From Streptomyces sp. NBC_00443 (GTDB lineage Bacteria > Actinomycetota > Actinomycetes > Streptomycetales > Streptomycetaceae): 64,000 nt of DNA. A model generated the notes under the pieces. It was not told the DNA's origin, did no database searches, and saw nothing but the letters and a program-made list of their open reading frames with translations. The position numbers and the translations under genes are program-made. This document shows, one piece after another, positions 44,507 to 57,351 of this stretch; the stretch's first letter is position 1, and the number at the start of each line of letters is the position of its first letter. The stretch is taken from NCBI RefSeq assembly GCF_036014175.1, contig NZ_CP107917.1, positions 2,728,001 to 2,792,000 of the forward strand, written 5' to 3'.

Positions 44507-46021
44507 TCAGCCCTCGCTGACGCCAAGCTGCTGAAGGATCAGCTCCTTGACGCGCGCCGCGTCGGCCTGGCCGCGGGTGGCCTTCATGACCGCGCCGACC
44601 AGGGCGCCGGCCGCGGCCACCTTGCCGCCGCGGATCTTGTCCGCGATGGCCGGGTTGCCGGCGATGGCCTCCTCGACGGCCGTGGTGAGCGCGCCCTCGT
44701 CCGAGACGACCTTCAGACCGCGCTTGTCGACGACCTCGTCCGGGGTGCCCTCGCCCGCGAGAACGCCCTCGATGACCTGGCGGGCCAGCTTGTCGTTGAG
44801 GTCGCCCTTCGAGACCAGCTCGGTGACGCGGGCCACCTGCGCCGGCGTGATGGCCAGCTCGTCGAGCGTCTTGCCCGACTCGTTGGCGCTGCGGGCGAGT
44901 TCGCCCATCCACCACTTGCGGGCGGAGGCGGCGTCGGCACCGGCGTCGATCGTCGCGACGATCGGGTCCAGCGCGCCGGCGTTGAGGATCGCCTGCATCT
45001 CGACCGCCGAGATGCCCCACTCCGCCAGGAGTCGGGTACGGCGGACCAGCGGCAGCTCCGGGAGACCCACCCGGATCTCCTCGACCCACTCGCGCGTGGG
45101 GGCCACCGGCACCAGGTCCGGCTCGGGGAAGTACCGGTAGTCCTCGGCCTCTTCCTTCACGCGGCCCGAGGTCGTCGACCCGGTGTCCTCGTGGAAGTGC
45201 CGCGTCTCCTGGATGATCGTCCCGCCACCGTTGAGCACGGCGGCGTGCCGCTGGATCTCGTAGCGGGCCGCGCGCTCCACGGACCGCAGCGAGTTGACGT
45301 TCTTCGTCTCGGAACGCGTGCCGAACTTGTCGCGGCCGTGCGGGCGCAGCGAGAGGTTCACGTCGCAGCGCATCTGGCCCATCTCCATACGGGCCTCGGA
45401 GACGCCGAGCGCCTTGATGAGCTCGCGCAGCTCACGGACGTACGCCTTGGCGACCTCGGGAGCACGCTCGCCCGCGCCCTCGATCGGCTTGGTGACGATC
45501 TCGATGAGCGGGATGCCCGCGCGGTTGTAGTCGAGCAGCGAGTGCGAGGCGCCGTGGATACGGCCCGTCGCGCCGCCGACGTGCGTCGACTTGCCGGTGT
45601 CCTCCTCCATGTGGGCGCGCTCGATGTCCACGCGGAAGGTCTCGCCGTCCTCCAGCTGGACGTCGAGGTAGCCGTTGAAGGCGATCGGCTCGTCGTACTG
45701 GGAGGTCTGGAAGTTCTTCGGCATGTCCGGATAGAAGTAGTTCTTCCGGGCGAAGCGGCACCACTCGGCGATCTCGCAGTTCAGCGCGAGACCGATCTTG
45801 ATCGCCGACTCCACACCGATCGCGTTGACGACCGGGAGCGCGCCGGGCATGCCGAGGCAGGTGGGGCAGGTCTGCGTGTTGGCGTCCTGACCGAGTTCGG
45901 TCGAACAACCGCAGAACATCTTGGTCTTGGTGCCGAGTTCGACATGGACCTCAAGGCCCATGACGGGGTCGTACGACGCCAGAGCGTCCTCGTACGACAC
46001 CAGGTCGGTCGTGGTGGTCAC
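44507..46021 (-). CDS. gatB: Asp-tRNA(Asn)/Glu-tRNA(Gln) amidotransferase subunit B
   Basis: A 504-aa GatB with the tRNA-binding and kinase-like core: [20 protein letters not shown], the zinc-site cysteines in [48 protein letters not shown] and a C-terminal YqeY-like tail ([18 protein letters not shown]). With GatC and GatA it converts Glu-tRNA(Gln), and where needed Asp-tRNA(Asn), to the amidated form. GTG 46021 is the start. It is separated from gatA by a 79-aa gene. Confidence 0.97.
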   Translation of the reverse strand: MTTTTDLVSYEDALASYDPVMGLEVHVELGTKTKMFCGCSTELGQDANTQTCPTCLGMPGALPVVNAIGVESAIKIGLALNCEIAEWCRFARKNYFYPDMPKNFQTSQYDEPIAFNGYLDVQLEDGETFRVDIERAHMEEDTGKSTHVGGATGRIHGASHSLLDYNRAGIPLIEIVTKPIEGAGERAPEVAKAYVRELRELIKALGVSEARMEMGQMRCDVNLSLRPHGRDKFGTRSETKNVNSLRSVERAARYEIQRHAAVLNGGGTIIQETRHFHEDTGSTTSGRVKEEAEDYRYFPEPDLVPVAPTREWVEEIRVGLPELPLVRRTRLLAEWGISAVEMQAILNAGALDPIVATIDAGADAASARKWWMGELARSANESGKTLDELAITPAQVARVTELVSKGDLNDKLARQVIEGVLAGEGTPDEVVDKRGLKVVSDEGALTTAVEEAIAGNPAIADKIRGGKVAAAGALVGAVMKATRGQADAARVKELILQQLGVSEG

Positions 46022-46036
46022 GGTGAAACTTCCCTC

Positions 46037-46272
46037 TCAGCCCAGCAGGACGTCGTCGTCGCCCAGCCGCTTCAGCTCGCGGTAGAGGATGGCGAGGCCG
46101 GTGACGATGGCGGCGGCGGACACGGTGGCGTCGATCAGGACCAGCGTGTCCTTCTCGGCGCGGGCCGTCTTGAGCCGCTTGGCGACGCCGAACGCGCCGA
46201 ACGCGGTGGCGGCCATGGACAGGTACGTACCGGACTTGGACTTCTTGAAGCCCTTGGCCTTGGTCAGTGCAC

Positions 46273-46276
<4 letters not shown>
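46037..46276 (-). CDS. Small membrane protein between gatA and gatB (79 aa)
   Basis: The GTG at 46276 overlaps the gatA stop (GTGA), with GGAGG ten bases upstream; gatB starts 15 bases after its stop. The protein has a basic N-terminus ([13 protein letters not shown]) and two hydrophobic helices ([16 protein letters not shown] and [19 protein letters not shown]). No known role. The tight position inside the gatCA-gatB operon is the notable point. Confidence 0.78.
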
Positions 46277-47766
<1,490 letters not shown>

Positions 47767-47771
47767 GGCGA

Positions 47772-48068
47772 TTAGTCCTCCCCCAGGATCTGCGGCACCT
47801 TGAAACGCTGCTGCTCCTGGGCCGGGGCGCCGGAGAGCGCCTGCTCGGGGGTGAGCGACGGACGGACCTCGTCCGCCCGCATGACGTTCGTCAGCGGGAG
47901 CGGGTGCGAGGTCGGCGGTACGTCTTGGTCGGCGACCTCACTGACGCGGGCGACCGCGCCGATGATGTCGTCCAGCTGTCCCGCGAAGTGCTCGAGCTCT
48001 TCGGGCTTCAGCTCCAGACGCGCCAGCCGGGCGAGGTGGGCGACCTCCTCGCGCGTGATGCCAGGCAT
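47772..48068 (-). CDS. gatC: Glutamyl-tRNA(Gln) amidotransferase subunit C
   Basis: A 98-aa GatC of normal length: [17 protein letters not shown], the middle [19 protein letters not shown] and the [13 protein letters not shown] segment that links GatA and GatB. It is the first gene of the gat operon; a TAGGAT -10-like hexamer lies in the 93-base gap upstream. Confidence 0.96.
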   Translation of the reverse strand: MPGITREEVAHLARLARLELKPEELEHFAGQLDDIIGAVARVSEVADQDVPPTSHPLPLTNVMRADEVRPSLTPEQALSGAPAQEQQRFKVPQILGED

Positions 48069-48161
48069 GCAGCGATCCTCTGGGGTGAGTGTGTGTGGTT
48101 TGGCCCAATCCTATGGGTCGGGGACCTGTGCCCGTGAAACGGTTTCCCAGGGCCTCGTCCG

Positions 48162-48656
48162 TCAGTGACGGCGCCCCTCCCAGACCTCGCTCCTCATGAA
48201 GTGGTTGTCGTACAGCTCTTGCACCTCCAGCAGGCTCTCCGGGGTGGCCTCGCCGAGGGCGATGCGCTGGGTATGGCGGAAGTACTCGAAGCGCTCGACG
48301 CCGGGTGTGATGACGATCAGGAGGTCGGCGTCGGCGCCCGGCACGGCGGCGAAGGCGTGCGGTTTGCCGGGAGGTACGACGACGAGGTCGCCTGGGCCGG
48401 CGGTGAGGACGTCGTCGCCGGAGAGGATCTCGGCGGCGCCGTCGAGCAGGAAGAACATCTCGGCGGAGTTGTCGTGCCAGTGCGGCTTGGCGCCGTCGGC
48501 GCCGCCCTCGAGCGTGACGCGCTGGGTGGACAGCGCACCGCCCGTCCGACTGCTGTCGGCCAGCAGACGCATGGTGGTGGGCGCGCGGCCGACGACCTCC
48601 GCCTCGGCCTCGCGGACGATCACGGACTCGTCGAACTTCGGAACAAACAGCGACAT
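48162..48656 (-). CDS. Cupin-domain protein
   Basis: A 164-aa single-domain cupin. The two cupin motifs carry probable metal ligands: KPHWHDNSAEMFFLLDGAAEIL and PGDLVVVPPGKPHAFA. Function is unknown; relatives include small dioxygenases, isomerases and sugar-binding sensors. It stands after the DUF4267 gene on the same strand (39-base gap) and could be co-transcribed with it. Confidence 0.9.
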   Translation of the reverse strand: MSLFVPKFDESVIVREAEAEVVGRAPTTMRLLADSSRTGGALSTQRVTLEGGADGAKPHWHDNSAEMFFLLDGAAEILSGDDVLTAGPGDLVVVPPGKPHAFAAVPGADADLLIVITPGVERFEYFRHTQRIALGEATPESLLEVQELYDNHFMRSEVWEGRRH

Positions 48657-48695
48657 GTCGAACCCCCGGTGCGGTCTTGACGTACTCGGACGAGG

Positions 48696-49067
48696 TCAGA
48701 CGAGGAAGAGCAGGGCGGCGGTGATCAGGACGAAGACCGCCGTGGCGAAGTGGATCCCGAACGCGACGGCCTTCGTTCCGCCGTGCCGCAGCACTATCAG
48801 TGTGTCGCAGAGCGGCACGATCGCCACGGCGAGCATGAACCAGGCCTCGGCGCGGGCGCCCACGAAGAACAGCAGCGCCAGGCCCAGCAGGCCGAAGGTG
48901 CCGTCCCTCAGGCCCTTGATCGAGAGATAGGCACCGGCGTCGCCGTCCGGCCGGGCGGGGACGCCGTAGCCGGTGGCGGCGGAGGCGGGCTGGAACAGGA
49001 ACCGGTACCCGAGGAACACGCAGAACAGGTTGAGCACGACGGCCAGGGTGTAGGCGGTCACGGTCAT
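48696..49067 (-). CDS. DUF4267-like membrane protein (123 aa)
   Basis: Four hydrophobic helices span the protein, with the pattern I associate with DUF4267: LFCVFLGYRFLFQP, YLSIKGLRDGTFGLLGLALLFF, CDTLIVLRHGG and HFATAVFVLITAALLFLV. GAGGAG precedes the ATG. It is divergent from a TetR gene, with CTAGC-N3-GCTAG operators between, so it is likely induced by the TetR ligand. The biochemical role is unknown. Confidence 0.82.
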   Translation of the reverse strand: MTVTAYTLAVVLNLFCVFLGYRFLFQPASAATGYGVPARPDGDAGAYLSIKGLRDGTFGLLGLALLFFVGARAEAWFMLAVAIVPLCDTLIVLRHGGTKAVAFGIHFATAVFVLITAALLFLV

Positions 49068-49081
49068 GTCTTCACTCCTCG

Positions 49082-49147
49082 CTAGCACCGCTAGGGACAG
49101 GAGCGAAGCTAGCAGAGCATCGACAGCTGCGCTAGCGCTGCTAGAAT
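49082..49147. promoter_or_regulatory. TetR operator array between DUF4267 and TetR genes
   Basis: Two perfect 13-bp sites, CTAGC-ACC-GCTAG (49082-49094) and CTAGC-GCT-GCTAG (49132-49144), start exactly 50 bp apart. A half-conserved third, CTAGC-AGA-GCATC, is at 49109-49121. The second overlaps a TAGAAT -10 (49142-49147) that stands 16 bases after TCGACA. The TetR ATG at 49155 would then be leaderless. Confidence 0.75.
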
Positions 49148-49154
49148 TCCTGGC

Positions 49155-49709
49155 ATGTCGATCCAGACGCGCCGGGAGCGCGAACGAGCGGAACGCGAGC
49201 GGTTGATCGTCACGACCGCGCGGGAACTCGCGGAGGCGGAGGGCTGGGACGCGGTGACGACCCGTCGGCTGGCGGCGGAGATCGAGTACAGCCAGCCGGT
49301 CCTCTACAGCCACTTCAAGGGCAAGGACGCGATCATGGCCGCGGTCGCGGTGCAGGGCTGCGCGGACCTGGCCGACGAGTTGCGTACGGCCCGTACGGCG
49401 GCGCAGGGCAGGCGCGCGGCGCTGGCCGCGGTGGGCGAGACGTACACGGCGTTCGCACGTCGCCGGCCGGCGCTCTACGACGCCATGTTCACGCACCGGG
49501 TGGATCTGCCCTTCGCCACCCCCGAGGCCCCCGAGCCGCTACAGCGGGCCTTCGGCGAACTGCTGGCAGCGGTCGAGCCGATCGCCGCCGAGGGGGACGA
49601 CCCGGGCCTGCTCACGGAGACGTACTGGGCGGGCCTGCACGGTTTGGTCACGCTGATGCGGAGCGGGCGGCTGCCGGAGGGGCGCACGAGCGACGGCTGG
49701 AGCTGCTGA
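49155..49709 (+). CDS. TetR-family transcriptional regulator
   Basis: A 184-aa TetR protein with a basic start (RRERERAERERLI), the HTH TTRRLAAEIEYSQPVLYSHFKGKDAI and a C-terminal domain of the WHG type (TYWAGLHGLVTLMRSGRLP). It lies divergent from the DUF4267 membrane protein gene; the operator array suggests it represses both. No Shine-Dalgarno is seen, in line with a leaderless start. Confidence 0.92.
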   Translation: MSIQTRRERERAERERLIVTTARELAEAEGWDAVTTRRLAAEIEYSQPVLYSHFKGKDAIMAAVAVQGCADLADELRTARTAAQGRRAALAAVGETYTAFARRRPALYDAMFTHRVDLPFATPEAPEPLQRAFGELLAAVEPIAAEGDDPGLLTETYWAGLHGLVTLMRSGRLPEGRTSDGWSC

Positions 49710-49792
49710 CGGGGCATTTCACGGCGGGGGCGGGCAGCTAGCAACCCCGCGCGGAACGGCCTTTCTTCAGCCGACCCGCACGGCAGGGCGCT

Positions 49793-52027
49793 TCATTCGG
49801 CGGCCGGCAGCGCCGCACGCGGCCGCTGCCACCCACGCGACCCCCGCGCCAGCAGCCATGCCGTGGTCTCCTCGGGCGGCATCGCCGCGGCGACCAGCCA
49901 TCCCTGTACGGCGTCGCAGCCCATGTCCCGCAGGCGTTCCCAGGTCTCGTCGTCCTCGACGCCCTCGGCTACCACGAGCAGGCCCAGCGAGTGCGCGAGG
50001 TCCACGGTGCAGCGCACGATCTCCGCGTCCTCGGTGTCCACGGCGAGCCGGGCCACGAACGAGCGGTCGATCTTCAGTTCGCTCACGGGCAGCCGTCTGA
50101 GGTGCACGAGGGACGAGTACCCGGTGCCGAAGTCGTCCAGGGACATCTTCACGCCGTGCCCGGTCAGCGCGGCGAGCGTGTCCGCGGCGCGCGTCGGGTC
50201 CTCAAGCAGGACGTGTTCCGTTATCTCCAGTTGGAGCGCTCCCGCCGGGACACCGTGCCGGGCGAGCCGCGCGGCGACGGAGCCGGCGAATCCGGGGGTG
50301 TGGACGTCACGCGGGGAGACGTTCACGGCGACGGGCACGAACAGCCCCTGGGCCCGCCACCGGGCCACCTGTGCGAGCGCCGTCTCCAGCACGTACTCCG
50401 TCAGATGCGGCATCAGCCCGGACGACTCGGCGATCGCTATGAACTCGTCCGGCGGCACCTTCCCGCGCTCGGGATGCACCCAGCGGACCAGGGCCTCGAG
50501 GCCGGCGACCTGTCCGTCGAAGCGGACCTTCGGCTGGTAGTGCAGCTCGACCTCGTGCGCGTCGAGCGCCCGTCGCAGATCTCCCAGCAGGCCCAGCCGG
50601 TCGGGGGTGTTGGAGTCCCGCTTCGACTCGTAGACCTCCACGCCCGTACGGTCCCGCTTCGCCTGGTACATCGCCACGTCCGCGCGCCGCAGCAGCCCCT
50701 CGGCGTCGAGCGCGTGGTCGGGGAAGACCGCGACACCGGCGCTAGCCTCCAGGACCAGGGTGAGGCCGTCGAGGTCGAGCGGGGAGCTGAGGGCGGCGAC
50801 GAGGCTGCGGGTCACCCGGGTCGCGGACGTCGTGGAGTCGGCGACCGGCAGTAAGACGGCGAACTCGTCACCGCCGAGCCGCGCGGCCTCCGCTCCGCGC
50901 GGCAGGGCGAGCCGCAGCCGGTCGGCTATCTGCAACAGCAACCGGTCACCGGCGAGATGACCGAGCGTGTCATTGACCGATCGGAAACGGTCGAGGTCGA
51001 TCAGCATCAGGGCGGACCGGGCGCCGATGCGCTCGGCGTCGTCGAGCGCGGTCCAGATGCGCTCCAGCAGCCACTGCCGGTTGGGCAACCCGGTCAGCGG
51101 GTCGCGCAGTTGCTCCTCCGCCCGGGCCCGGGCGATCCACAGGGTGGAGTCGAGGGCGACGAGAGGGATGGAGAACAGCGGCAGCAGCAGCGGCTTGGCA
51201 GTGGCGACCACGCACACCAGCGGGGCGATGCCGAGCAGTGCGACGGCGACCAGCCCCTGTCTGACCAGGGCGGTGCGGGCGACGGTGGGCAGGCCGCCGC
51301 GCGGGGCGTGCAGGTACCAGAGCAGGACACGGGTGACCGCGAGATAGGCGGCGGCGACCAGCACCACGCCGGGGGCGGTGTAGAGCGTCCAGGTGTCGGG
51401 GTCCCAAGAGTTCTCGACGGTCGGCACCCGGCCGAAGGCGGCCAGCACGAGGGCTCCGGCGGCGATGCCGAGGATGTCCACCGCGCCGTGCAGCACACCC
51501 TGCAGCCAGCGCCCCCGCCGGGCGATGCCGACCAGAACGACGACCGTGAGGCTGACCATGCCGGCGGGCACCCAGCCGTACAGCATCAGCACGGCGAGGG
51601 TGAGGGCGGCGCCGGAGCCGGTGCCGCCCCACCAGCGGGCGCGGCCGAGCGCGACCAGGTGGCCGACGATGATGCCGGTCAGCACGGCCAGCGACCAGCC
51701 GACGGTGCCGGACGGGAAGAGGGCGTGGCCGCCGGAGAACGCCCGGTAGAAACCGGCGCCGAGAACGAACCCGGCTGCCGCGACGACCGCCGCGGGCAGC
51801 GTGGGCCAGGACAGGTGCCGTTCGTGATCGGAGCCGGGCAGCCCGTCGGCGTGCTCGGCGCCGAACGGCACGGCGATGCGGCCCTCCGTTATGACCTTCC
51901 GCCCGGCGGTGCTGCCCGCATCACTTTCCGCCCGCGAACGCTCCGCGGTCCGTGCCGCCCACCCTCGCCACGCGCCGGCGATCCGGCGCAGCCGTGAGTC
52001 GGGGGCGGCACTCTCGGTCGGTTCCAT
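49793..52027 (-). CDS. rmdB: Membrane GGDEF-EAL protein, RmdB-like c-di-GMP phosphodiesterase
   Basis: A 744-aa protein: a cytoplasmic tail of about 75 residues, about eight hydrophobic helices (roughly 80-310), a GGDEF domain ([12 protein letters not shown]) and an EAL domain. Unlike the CdgC-like protein, the EAL domain is intact: GLEALVRWVHP, EITEHVLLED, SLDDFGTGYSSL and the late VAEGVED. In S. coelicolor, RmdB, next to ligA as here, is a c-di-GMP phosphodiesterase. The ATG at 52027 has GAGGGACGGGA upstream. Confidence 0.88.
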   Translation of the reverse strand: MEPTESAAPDSRLRRIAGAWRGWAARTAERSRAESDAGSTAGRKVITEGRIAVPFGAEHADGLPGSDHERHLSWPTLPAAVVAAAGFVLGAGFYRAFSGGHALFPSGTVGWSLAVLTGIIVGHLVALGRARWWGGTGSGAALTLAVLMLYGWVPAGMVSLTVVVLVGIARRGRWLQGVLHGAVDILGIAAGALVLAAFGRVPTVENSWDPDTWTLYTAPGVVLVAAAYLAVTRVLLWYLHAPRGGLPTVARTALVRQGLVAVALLGIAPLVCVVATAKPLLLPLFSIPLVALDSTLWIARARAEEQLRDPLTGLPNRQWLLERIWTALDDAERIGARSALMLIDLDRFRSVNDTLGHLAGDRLLLQIADRLRLALPRGAEAARLGGDEFAVLLPVADSTTSATRVTRSLVAALSSPLDLDGLTLVLEASAGVAVFPDHALDAEGLLRRADVAMYQAKRDRTGVEVYESKRDSNTPDRLGLLGDLRRALDAHEVELHYQPKVRFDGQVAGLEALVRWVHPERGKVPPDEFIAIAESSGLMPHLTEYVLETALAQVARWRAQGLFVPVAVNVSPRDVHTPGFAGSVAARLARHGVPAGALQLEITEHVLLEDPTRAADTLAALTGHGVKMSLDDFGTGYSSLVHLRRLPVSELKIDRSFVARLAVDTEDAEIVRCTVDLAHSLGLLVVAEGVEDDETWERLRDMGCDAVQGWLVAAAMPPEETTAWLLARGSRGWQRPRAALPAAE

Positions 52028-52299
52028 TCCCGTCCCTCTCACAGCCGGCGGTGCCCACGCCACGCGGCCCGATGCCCGACAACAACCTTCAACGGCACCG
52101 CGTTGGAAAACCCTTCCCCTCGCCCGTCAAAGCTCTGCAGAGCCAAGGGGATGCCCCGACCGCAGCTGGGCACGGCAGGCGCACACCTCAACAGTAGGCC
52201 GCAGAAGGCTTCCACGGGCAGCGGTCGTCGACGGTTGCCCGAATGCGCCCCAGCCACCCGTATGCATCTGATATGCGCCGATCGGGGGGCCTTCAACCG
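52028..52299. other. Intergenic region between rmdB and ligA
   Basis: No gene is seen. A perfect 12-bp palindrome GCTCTGCAGAGC is at 52132-52143, about 105 bases before rmdB on its strand. It may be an operator; I found no good BldD-box match here. Confidence 0.35.
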
Positions 52300-54507
<2,208 letters not shown>

Positions 54508-55518
54508 TTACTCTGGGTTGTCCGCGAGGGATCTCGCCGCCCGGGCGCAGTGCGCGAGTGCCTTGCGCGTGTACTGCGGGGAGGCCCCCGCGAGTCCGCA
54601 CGACGGCGTGACCGTGACAGCCTCCGCGAGAAGCCCCGGTGACAGCCCCAGCCTGCGCCACAACGTCCTGACACCCATGACGCTACCGGCAGGGTCTGAC
54701 AATGGGCCGTCCGTGCCCGGGACGACACCTGCGAAGAGCCGGGTGCCCGCTTCCACGGCCTCGCCGATCGCATCGTCGTCACGTTCGGTGAGGAGCGAGA
54801 AGTCGAAGGAGACCGCCGCCGCGCCCGCCCGGCGCAGCAGGGCGAACGGGACGTCCGGTGCGCATGAGTGGACCACGACGGGGCCGTCGCCGTGAACCCC
54901 GACGACGTCGCGGAGGGTGGCCTCGACGATCTGCCGGTCCACGGCACGGTGGGTCCGGTAGCCGCTGGCGGACTTCACCTGCCCGCGCAGTACGGCGACG
55001 AGGGAGGGCTCGTCGAGCTGGAGGACGACCTGGGCGCCGGGTACCCGGCGCCGGACCTCCTCCAGGTGCTGCCGCAGCCCCTCGGCGAGTGAGGCGGCGA
55101 GATCACGGCAGGCGCCGGCGTCGGAGAGAACGACCTCGCCGTTCTTCAGCTCCAGGGCCGCGGCCAGGGTCCAGGGCCCGACGGCCTGGACCTTCAGCAG
55201 CCCCTCGTGTCCCTGGGTGAACTCCTCCAGCGCATCGAGGTCCTCCCCCAGCCACGATCTCGCCCGCCTGGTGTCCCGCCCCGGCCGGTCCCCGATCCGC
55301 CATCCGCTGGGCTCCACGCGCGCGTACAGCTCGACGAGCATCCCCGCGGTCCGCCCGATCATGTCCGCGCCGGGGCCGCGGGCGGGCAGCTCGGCGAGGA
55401 ACGGGAAGTCCTCGAATGACCCCGTGACGGTCTTGGCGGCCTCACGGGCGTCGCCGCCGGGCATGGAGCCGATGCCGGTGGCTCCGCCGAAGCCGGCCTG
55501 GCTGGTGTTGTTGCTCAC
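54508..55518 (-). CDS. MetE C-terminal-like (cobalamin-independent methionine synthase family) protein
   Basis: A 336-aa single-domain relative of the catalytic half of MetE. Zinc-site residues are seen in VVHSCAPDVPFALL and VTPSCGLAGASPQYTRKAL, and LQLDEPSL matches the homocysteine region. It lacks the N-terminal MetE half, so it is one of the short archaeal/actinobacterial MetE-like methyltransferases whose methyl donor is often not methyl-tetrahydrofolate. It precedes ligA in the same orientation. Confidence 0.85.
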   Translation of the reverse strand: MSNNTSQAGFGGATGIGSMPGGDAREAAKTVTGSFEDFPFLAELPARGPGADMIGRTAGMLVELYARVEPSGWRIGDRPGRDTRRARSWLGEDLDALEEFTQGHEGLLKVQAVGPWTLAAALELKNGEVVLSDAGACRDLAASLAEGLRQHLEEVRRRVPGAQVVLQLDEPSLVAVLRGQVKSASGYRTHRAVDRQIVEATLRDVVGVHGDGPVVVHSCAPDVPFALLRRAGAAAVSFDFSLLTERDDDAIGEAVEAGTRLFAGVVPGTDGPLSDPAGSVMGVRTLWRRLGLSPGLLAEAVTVTPSCGLAGASPQYTRKALAHCARAARSLADNPE

Positions 55519-55585
55519 CCCCGAAGCCTACGTAACCCCTCCGGGGTGGCTCTCCGCGGTGGGCGTGCGCGGTGGGTCCGTTCCT

Positions 55586-55653
55586 GGGGGCGGCCGCCCT
55601 CAGACCCCCGCTTCGGCCCTGCGGGCCTCGTCCTCAAACGCCGGACGGGCTGA
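55586..55653. repeat. Streptomyces intergenic GC hairpin repeat, copy 2
   Basis: The blocks GGGGGCGGCCGCCC, CGCTTCGGCCCT, CGGGCCTCGTCCTC and CGCCGGACGGGCTGA follow the order seen at 38922-38987. It fills the gap between the SDR gene and the MetE-like gene (55519-55683). Confidence 0.65.
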
Positions 55654-55683
55654 ATTGCCAGGACCGGCGCCCGGGCCGTGCCG

Positions 55684-56373
55684 TCAGTTTCCCGGCCGTA
55701 CCGTCAGGTCGTTGACCTCCGCGTCCCTCGGCAGGTCCAGGGCCATCAGGATCGTCGTGGCGACCGACTCGGGGTCGATCCACTTCGACTCGTCGTACTC
55801 CTTGCCCTCCTGCTGGTGGACCTTCGCCTGCATCGGGCTGGCGGTGCGGCCGGGGTAGACGGACGTGACCCGGACGCCGTTGTCGTGCTCCTCGTTGCGC
55901 AGGGAGTCGGCCAGGGCCTTCAGACCGTGCTTGGAGGCGGCGTATGCGGACCACTCGGCGCTCGCACGCAGGCCCGCGCCCGAGTTCACGAAGATCACAT
56001 GGCCGCGGGCGGTGCGGAGTTGGGGAAGGAAGTGGCGGGTCAGTTCCGCCGGGGCGATCAGGTTGACGTTCAGCTGGTGGCGCCAGGACTTCGGGGTCAG
56101 GTCGCCCACCGGGCCGAGGTCCACGACCCCGGCGATGTGGAGCAGGGAGTCCACCCGGCCCGGGAGCGTCTGGTGGGAGAAGGCCCAGGACAGCTTGTCC
56201 GGGTCCGCCAGGTCGCCGACCAGCGTCTTCGCGCCGGGGAACGCCGCCGCCAGCTCCTTCGCGCGGCCCGCGTCGCGCGCGTGGAGGACGAGATCGTCCC
56301 CGCGCGCGTGCAGACGGCGGGCCACGGCCGCGCCGATGCCGGAGCCCGCTCCGGTGATCACATGTGTAGCCAT
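55684..56373 (-). CDS. Short-chain dehydrogenase/reductase
   Basis: A 229-aa classical SDR: cofactor motif ITGAGSGIGAAVARRL, LLHIAGVVDLGP (NAG-like), catalytic Ser in IFVNSGAG and YAASK with its Tyr and Lys. The substrate is unknown. The ATG at 56373 was chosen; ATG 56382 is three codons upstream. It starts 27 bases after the LOG-family stop, so both may share a transcript. Confidence 0.93.
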   Translation of the reverse strand: MATHVITGAGSGIGAAVARRLHARGDDLVLHARDAGRAKELAAAFPGAKTLVGDLADPDKLSWAFSHQTLPGRVDSLLHIAGVVDLGPVGDLTPKSWRHQLNVNLIAPAELTRHFLPQLRTARGHVIFVNSGAGLRASAEWSAYAASKHGLKALADSLRNEEHDNGVRVTSVYPGRTASPMQAKVHQQEGKEYDESKWIDPESVATTILMALDLPRDAEVNDLTVRPGN

Positions 56374-56400
56374 GCCCGCCATGCTCGCATCAGTGCCCGG

Positions 56401-56940
56401 TCACTCCACTCCCTGGCTCTCCTCCAGGTACGCCAGCGCCCCCACCGGCTCCTCCGCGAAGAACACCAGGTCGGTCAGGGGGCGGGGCAGGAAGCCCTCG
56501 TCCTCCATGCGCCGGAACTGCTCCTTCAGGCCGTCGTAGAAGCCCGCGGTGTTCAGCAGGACGACCGGCTTCTCCGTGTGGCCGTGCTTCTTCAGCTCCA
56601 GGATCTCCGTCGCCTCGTCGAGGGTTCCGGTGCCGCCGACCATGATCACCACGGCGTCGGCCTTCTCCACCAGCAGCTTCTTGCGCTCGGCCAGGTCCTT
56701 CGCGATCACCATCTCGTCGACACCCGGGCGGACCTTCGATGCCAGGAACTGCACGGAGACCCCGACCAGCCGGCCGCCCGCCTCCTGCACACCGTCGGCG
56801 ACCACCTTCATCAGCCCGACGTCGGAGCCGCCCCACACAAGCGTGTGCCCGCCCTTGCCCAGCAGTTTCGCGAACTCGCGCGCGGGTCGCGTGTAACGGT
56901 CGTCGAGGTCGGCGGCGGAGAGGAAGACACAGATACGCAT
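56401..56940 (-). CDS. LOG-family (TIGR00730) nucleotide-binding protein
   Basis: A 179-aa Rossmann-like protein. It has LVWGGSDVGLMKVVADGVQEAGGRLVGV and VGGTGTLDEATEIL in place of the PGGxGTxxE motif of LOG proteins; proline is replaced by valine (VGGTGT). LOG proteins release cytokinin bases from nucleotides or act as lysine-decarboxylase-like fold phosphoribohydrolases. The family is clear; activity is not. Confidence 0.9.
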   Translation of the reverse strand: MRICVFLSAADLDDRYTRPAREFAKLLGKGGHTLVWGGSDVGLMKVVADGVQEAGGRLVGVSVQFLASKVRPGVDEMVIAKDLAERKKLLVEKADAVVIMVGGTGTLDEATEILELKKHGHTEKPVVLLNTAGFYDGLKEQFRRMEDEGFLPRPLTDLVFFAEEPVGALAYLEESQGVE

Positions 56941-56990
56941 GCCGCCACCGTACGCGGGAAGAACTGGGGGCCCGCGAACGCTTTTCGGAT

Positions 56991-57314
56991 ATGGCTCAAG
57001 GACACACGATCACGATCGAGCAGGGCACCCGACGCGTGCGGGTCGTCCACGGCGACCAGATCCTGGCTGAATCCGACCGCCCGCTCCTCCTGCGGGAGAC
57101 GGGCTGTCCCGTGCGCTACTACATCCCGCCGGAGGACGTACGCCTGGACCTGCTGACGCCCTCGGAGACGCACTCCTACTGCCCGTTCAAGGGAACGGCC
57201 TCCTACTGGTCGCTGCCCGACGCGGCGGACCTCGTCTGGGCCTACCCGGACCCGAAGCCGGACGTGGCCGAGATCAAGGACCACCTGTGCTTCTACGAAG
57301 TCGAGGTGTCGTAG
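56991..57314 (+). CDS. DUF427 domain protein (107 aa)
   Basis: A small beta-rich protein with the DUF427 core: VRVVHGDQILAESDRPLLLRETG, the RYYIPPEDVRLDLL segment, THSYCPFKGTASYWSL, and LVWAYPDPKPDVAEIKDHLCFY. Structures of this family show a compact fold of unknown enzymatic role. The start is ATG 56991, divergent from the LOG-family gene; no good Shine-Dalgarno is visible. Confidence 0.92.
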   Translation: MAQGHTITIEQGTRRVRVVHGDQILAESDRPLLLRETGCPVRYYIPPEDVRLDLLTPSETHSYCPFKGTASYWSLPDAADLVWAYPDPKPDVAEIKDHLCFYEVEVS

Positions 57315-57351
57315 ACGATTAGGGCCGTCCCATACGGCAATCTCCACAGGC

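Noticed and set aside
49710..49792. GCTAGC in the gap after the TetR gene as another operator
   Set aside because: It lacks the CTAGC-N3-GCTAG form and lies between gene ends.
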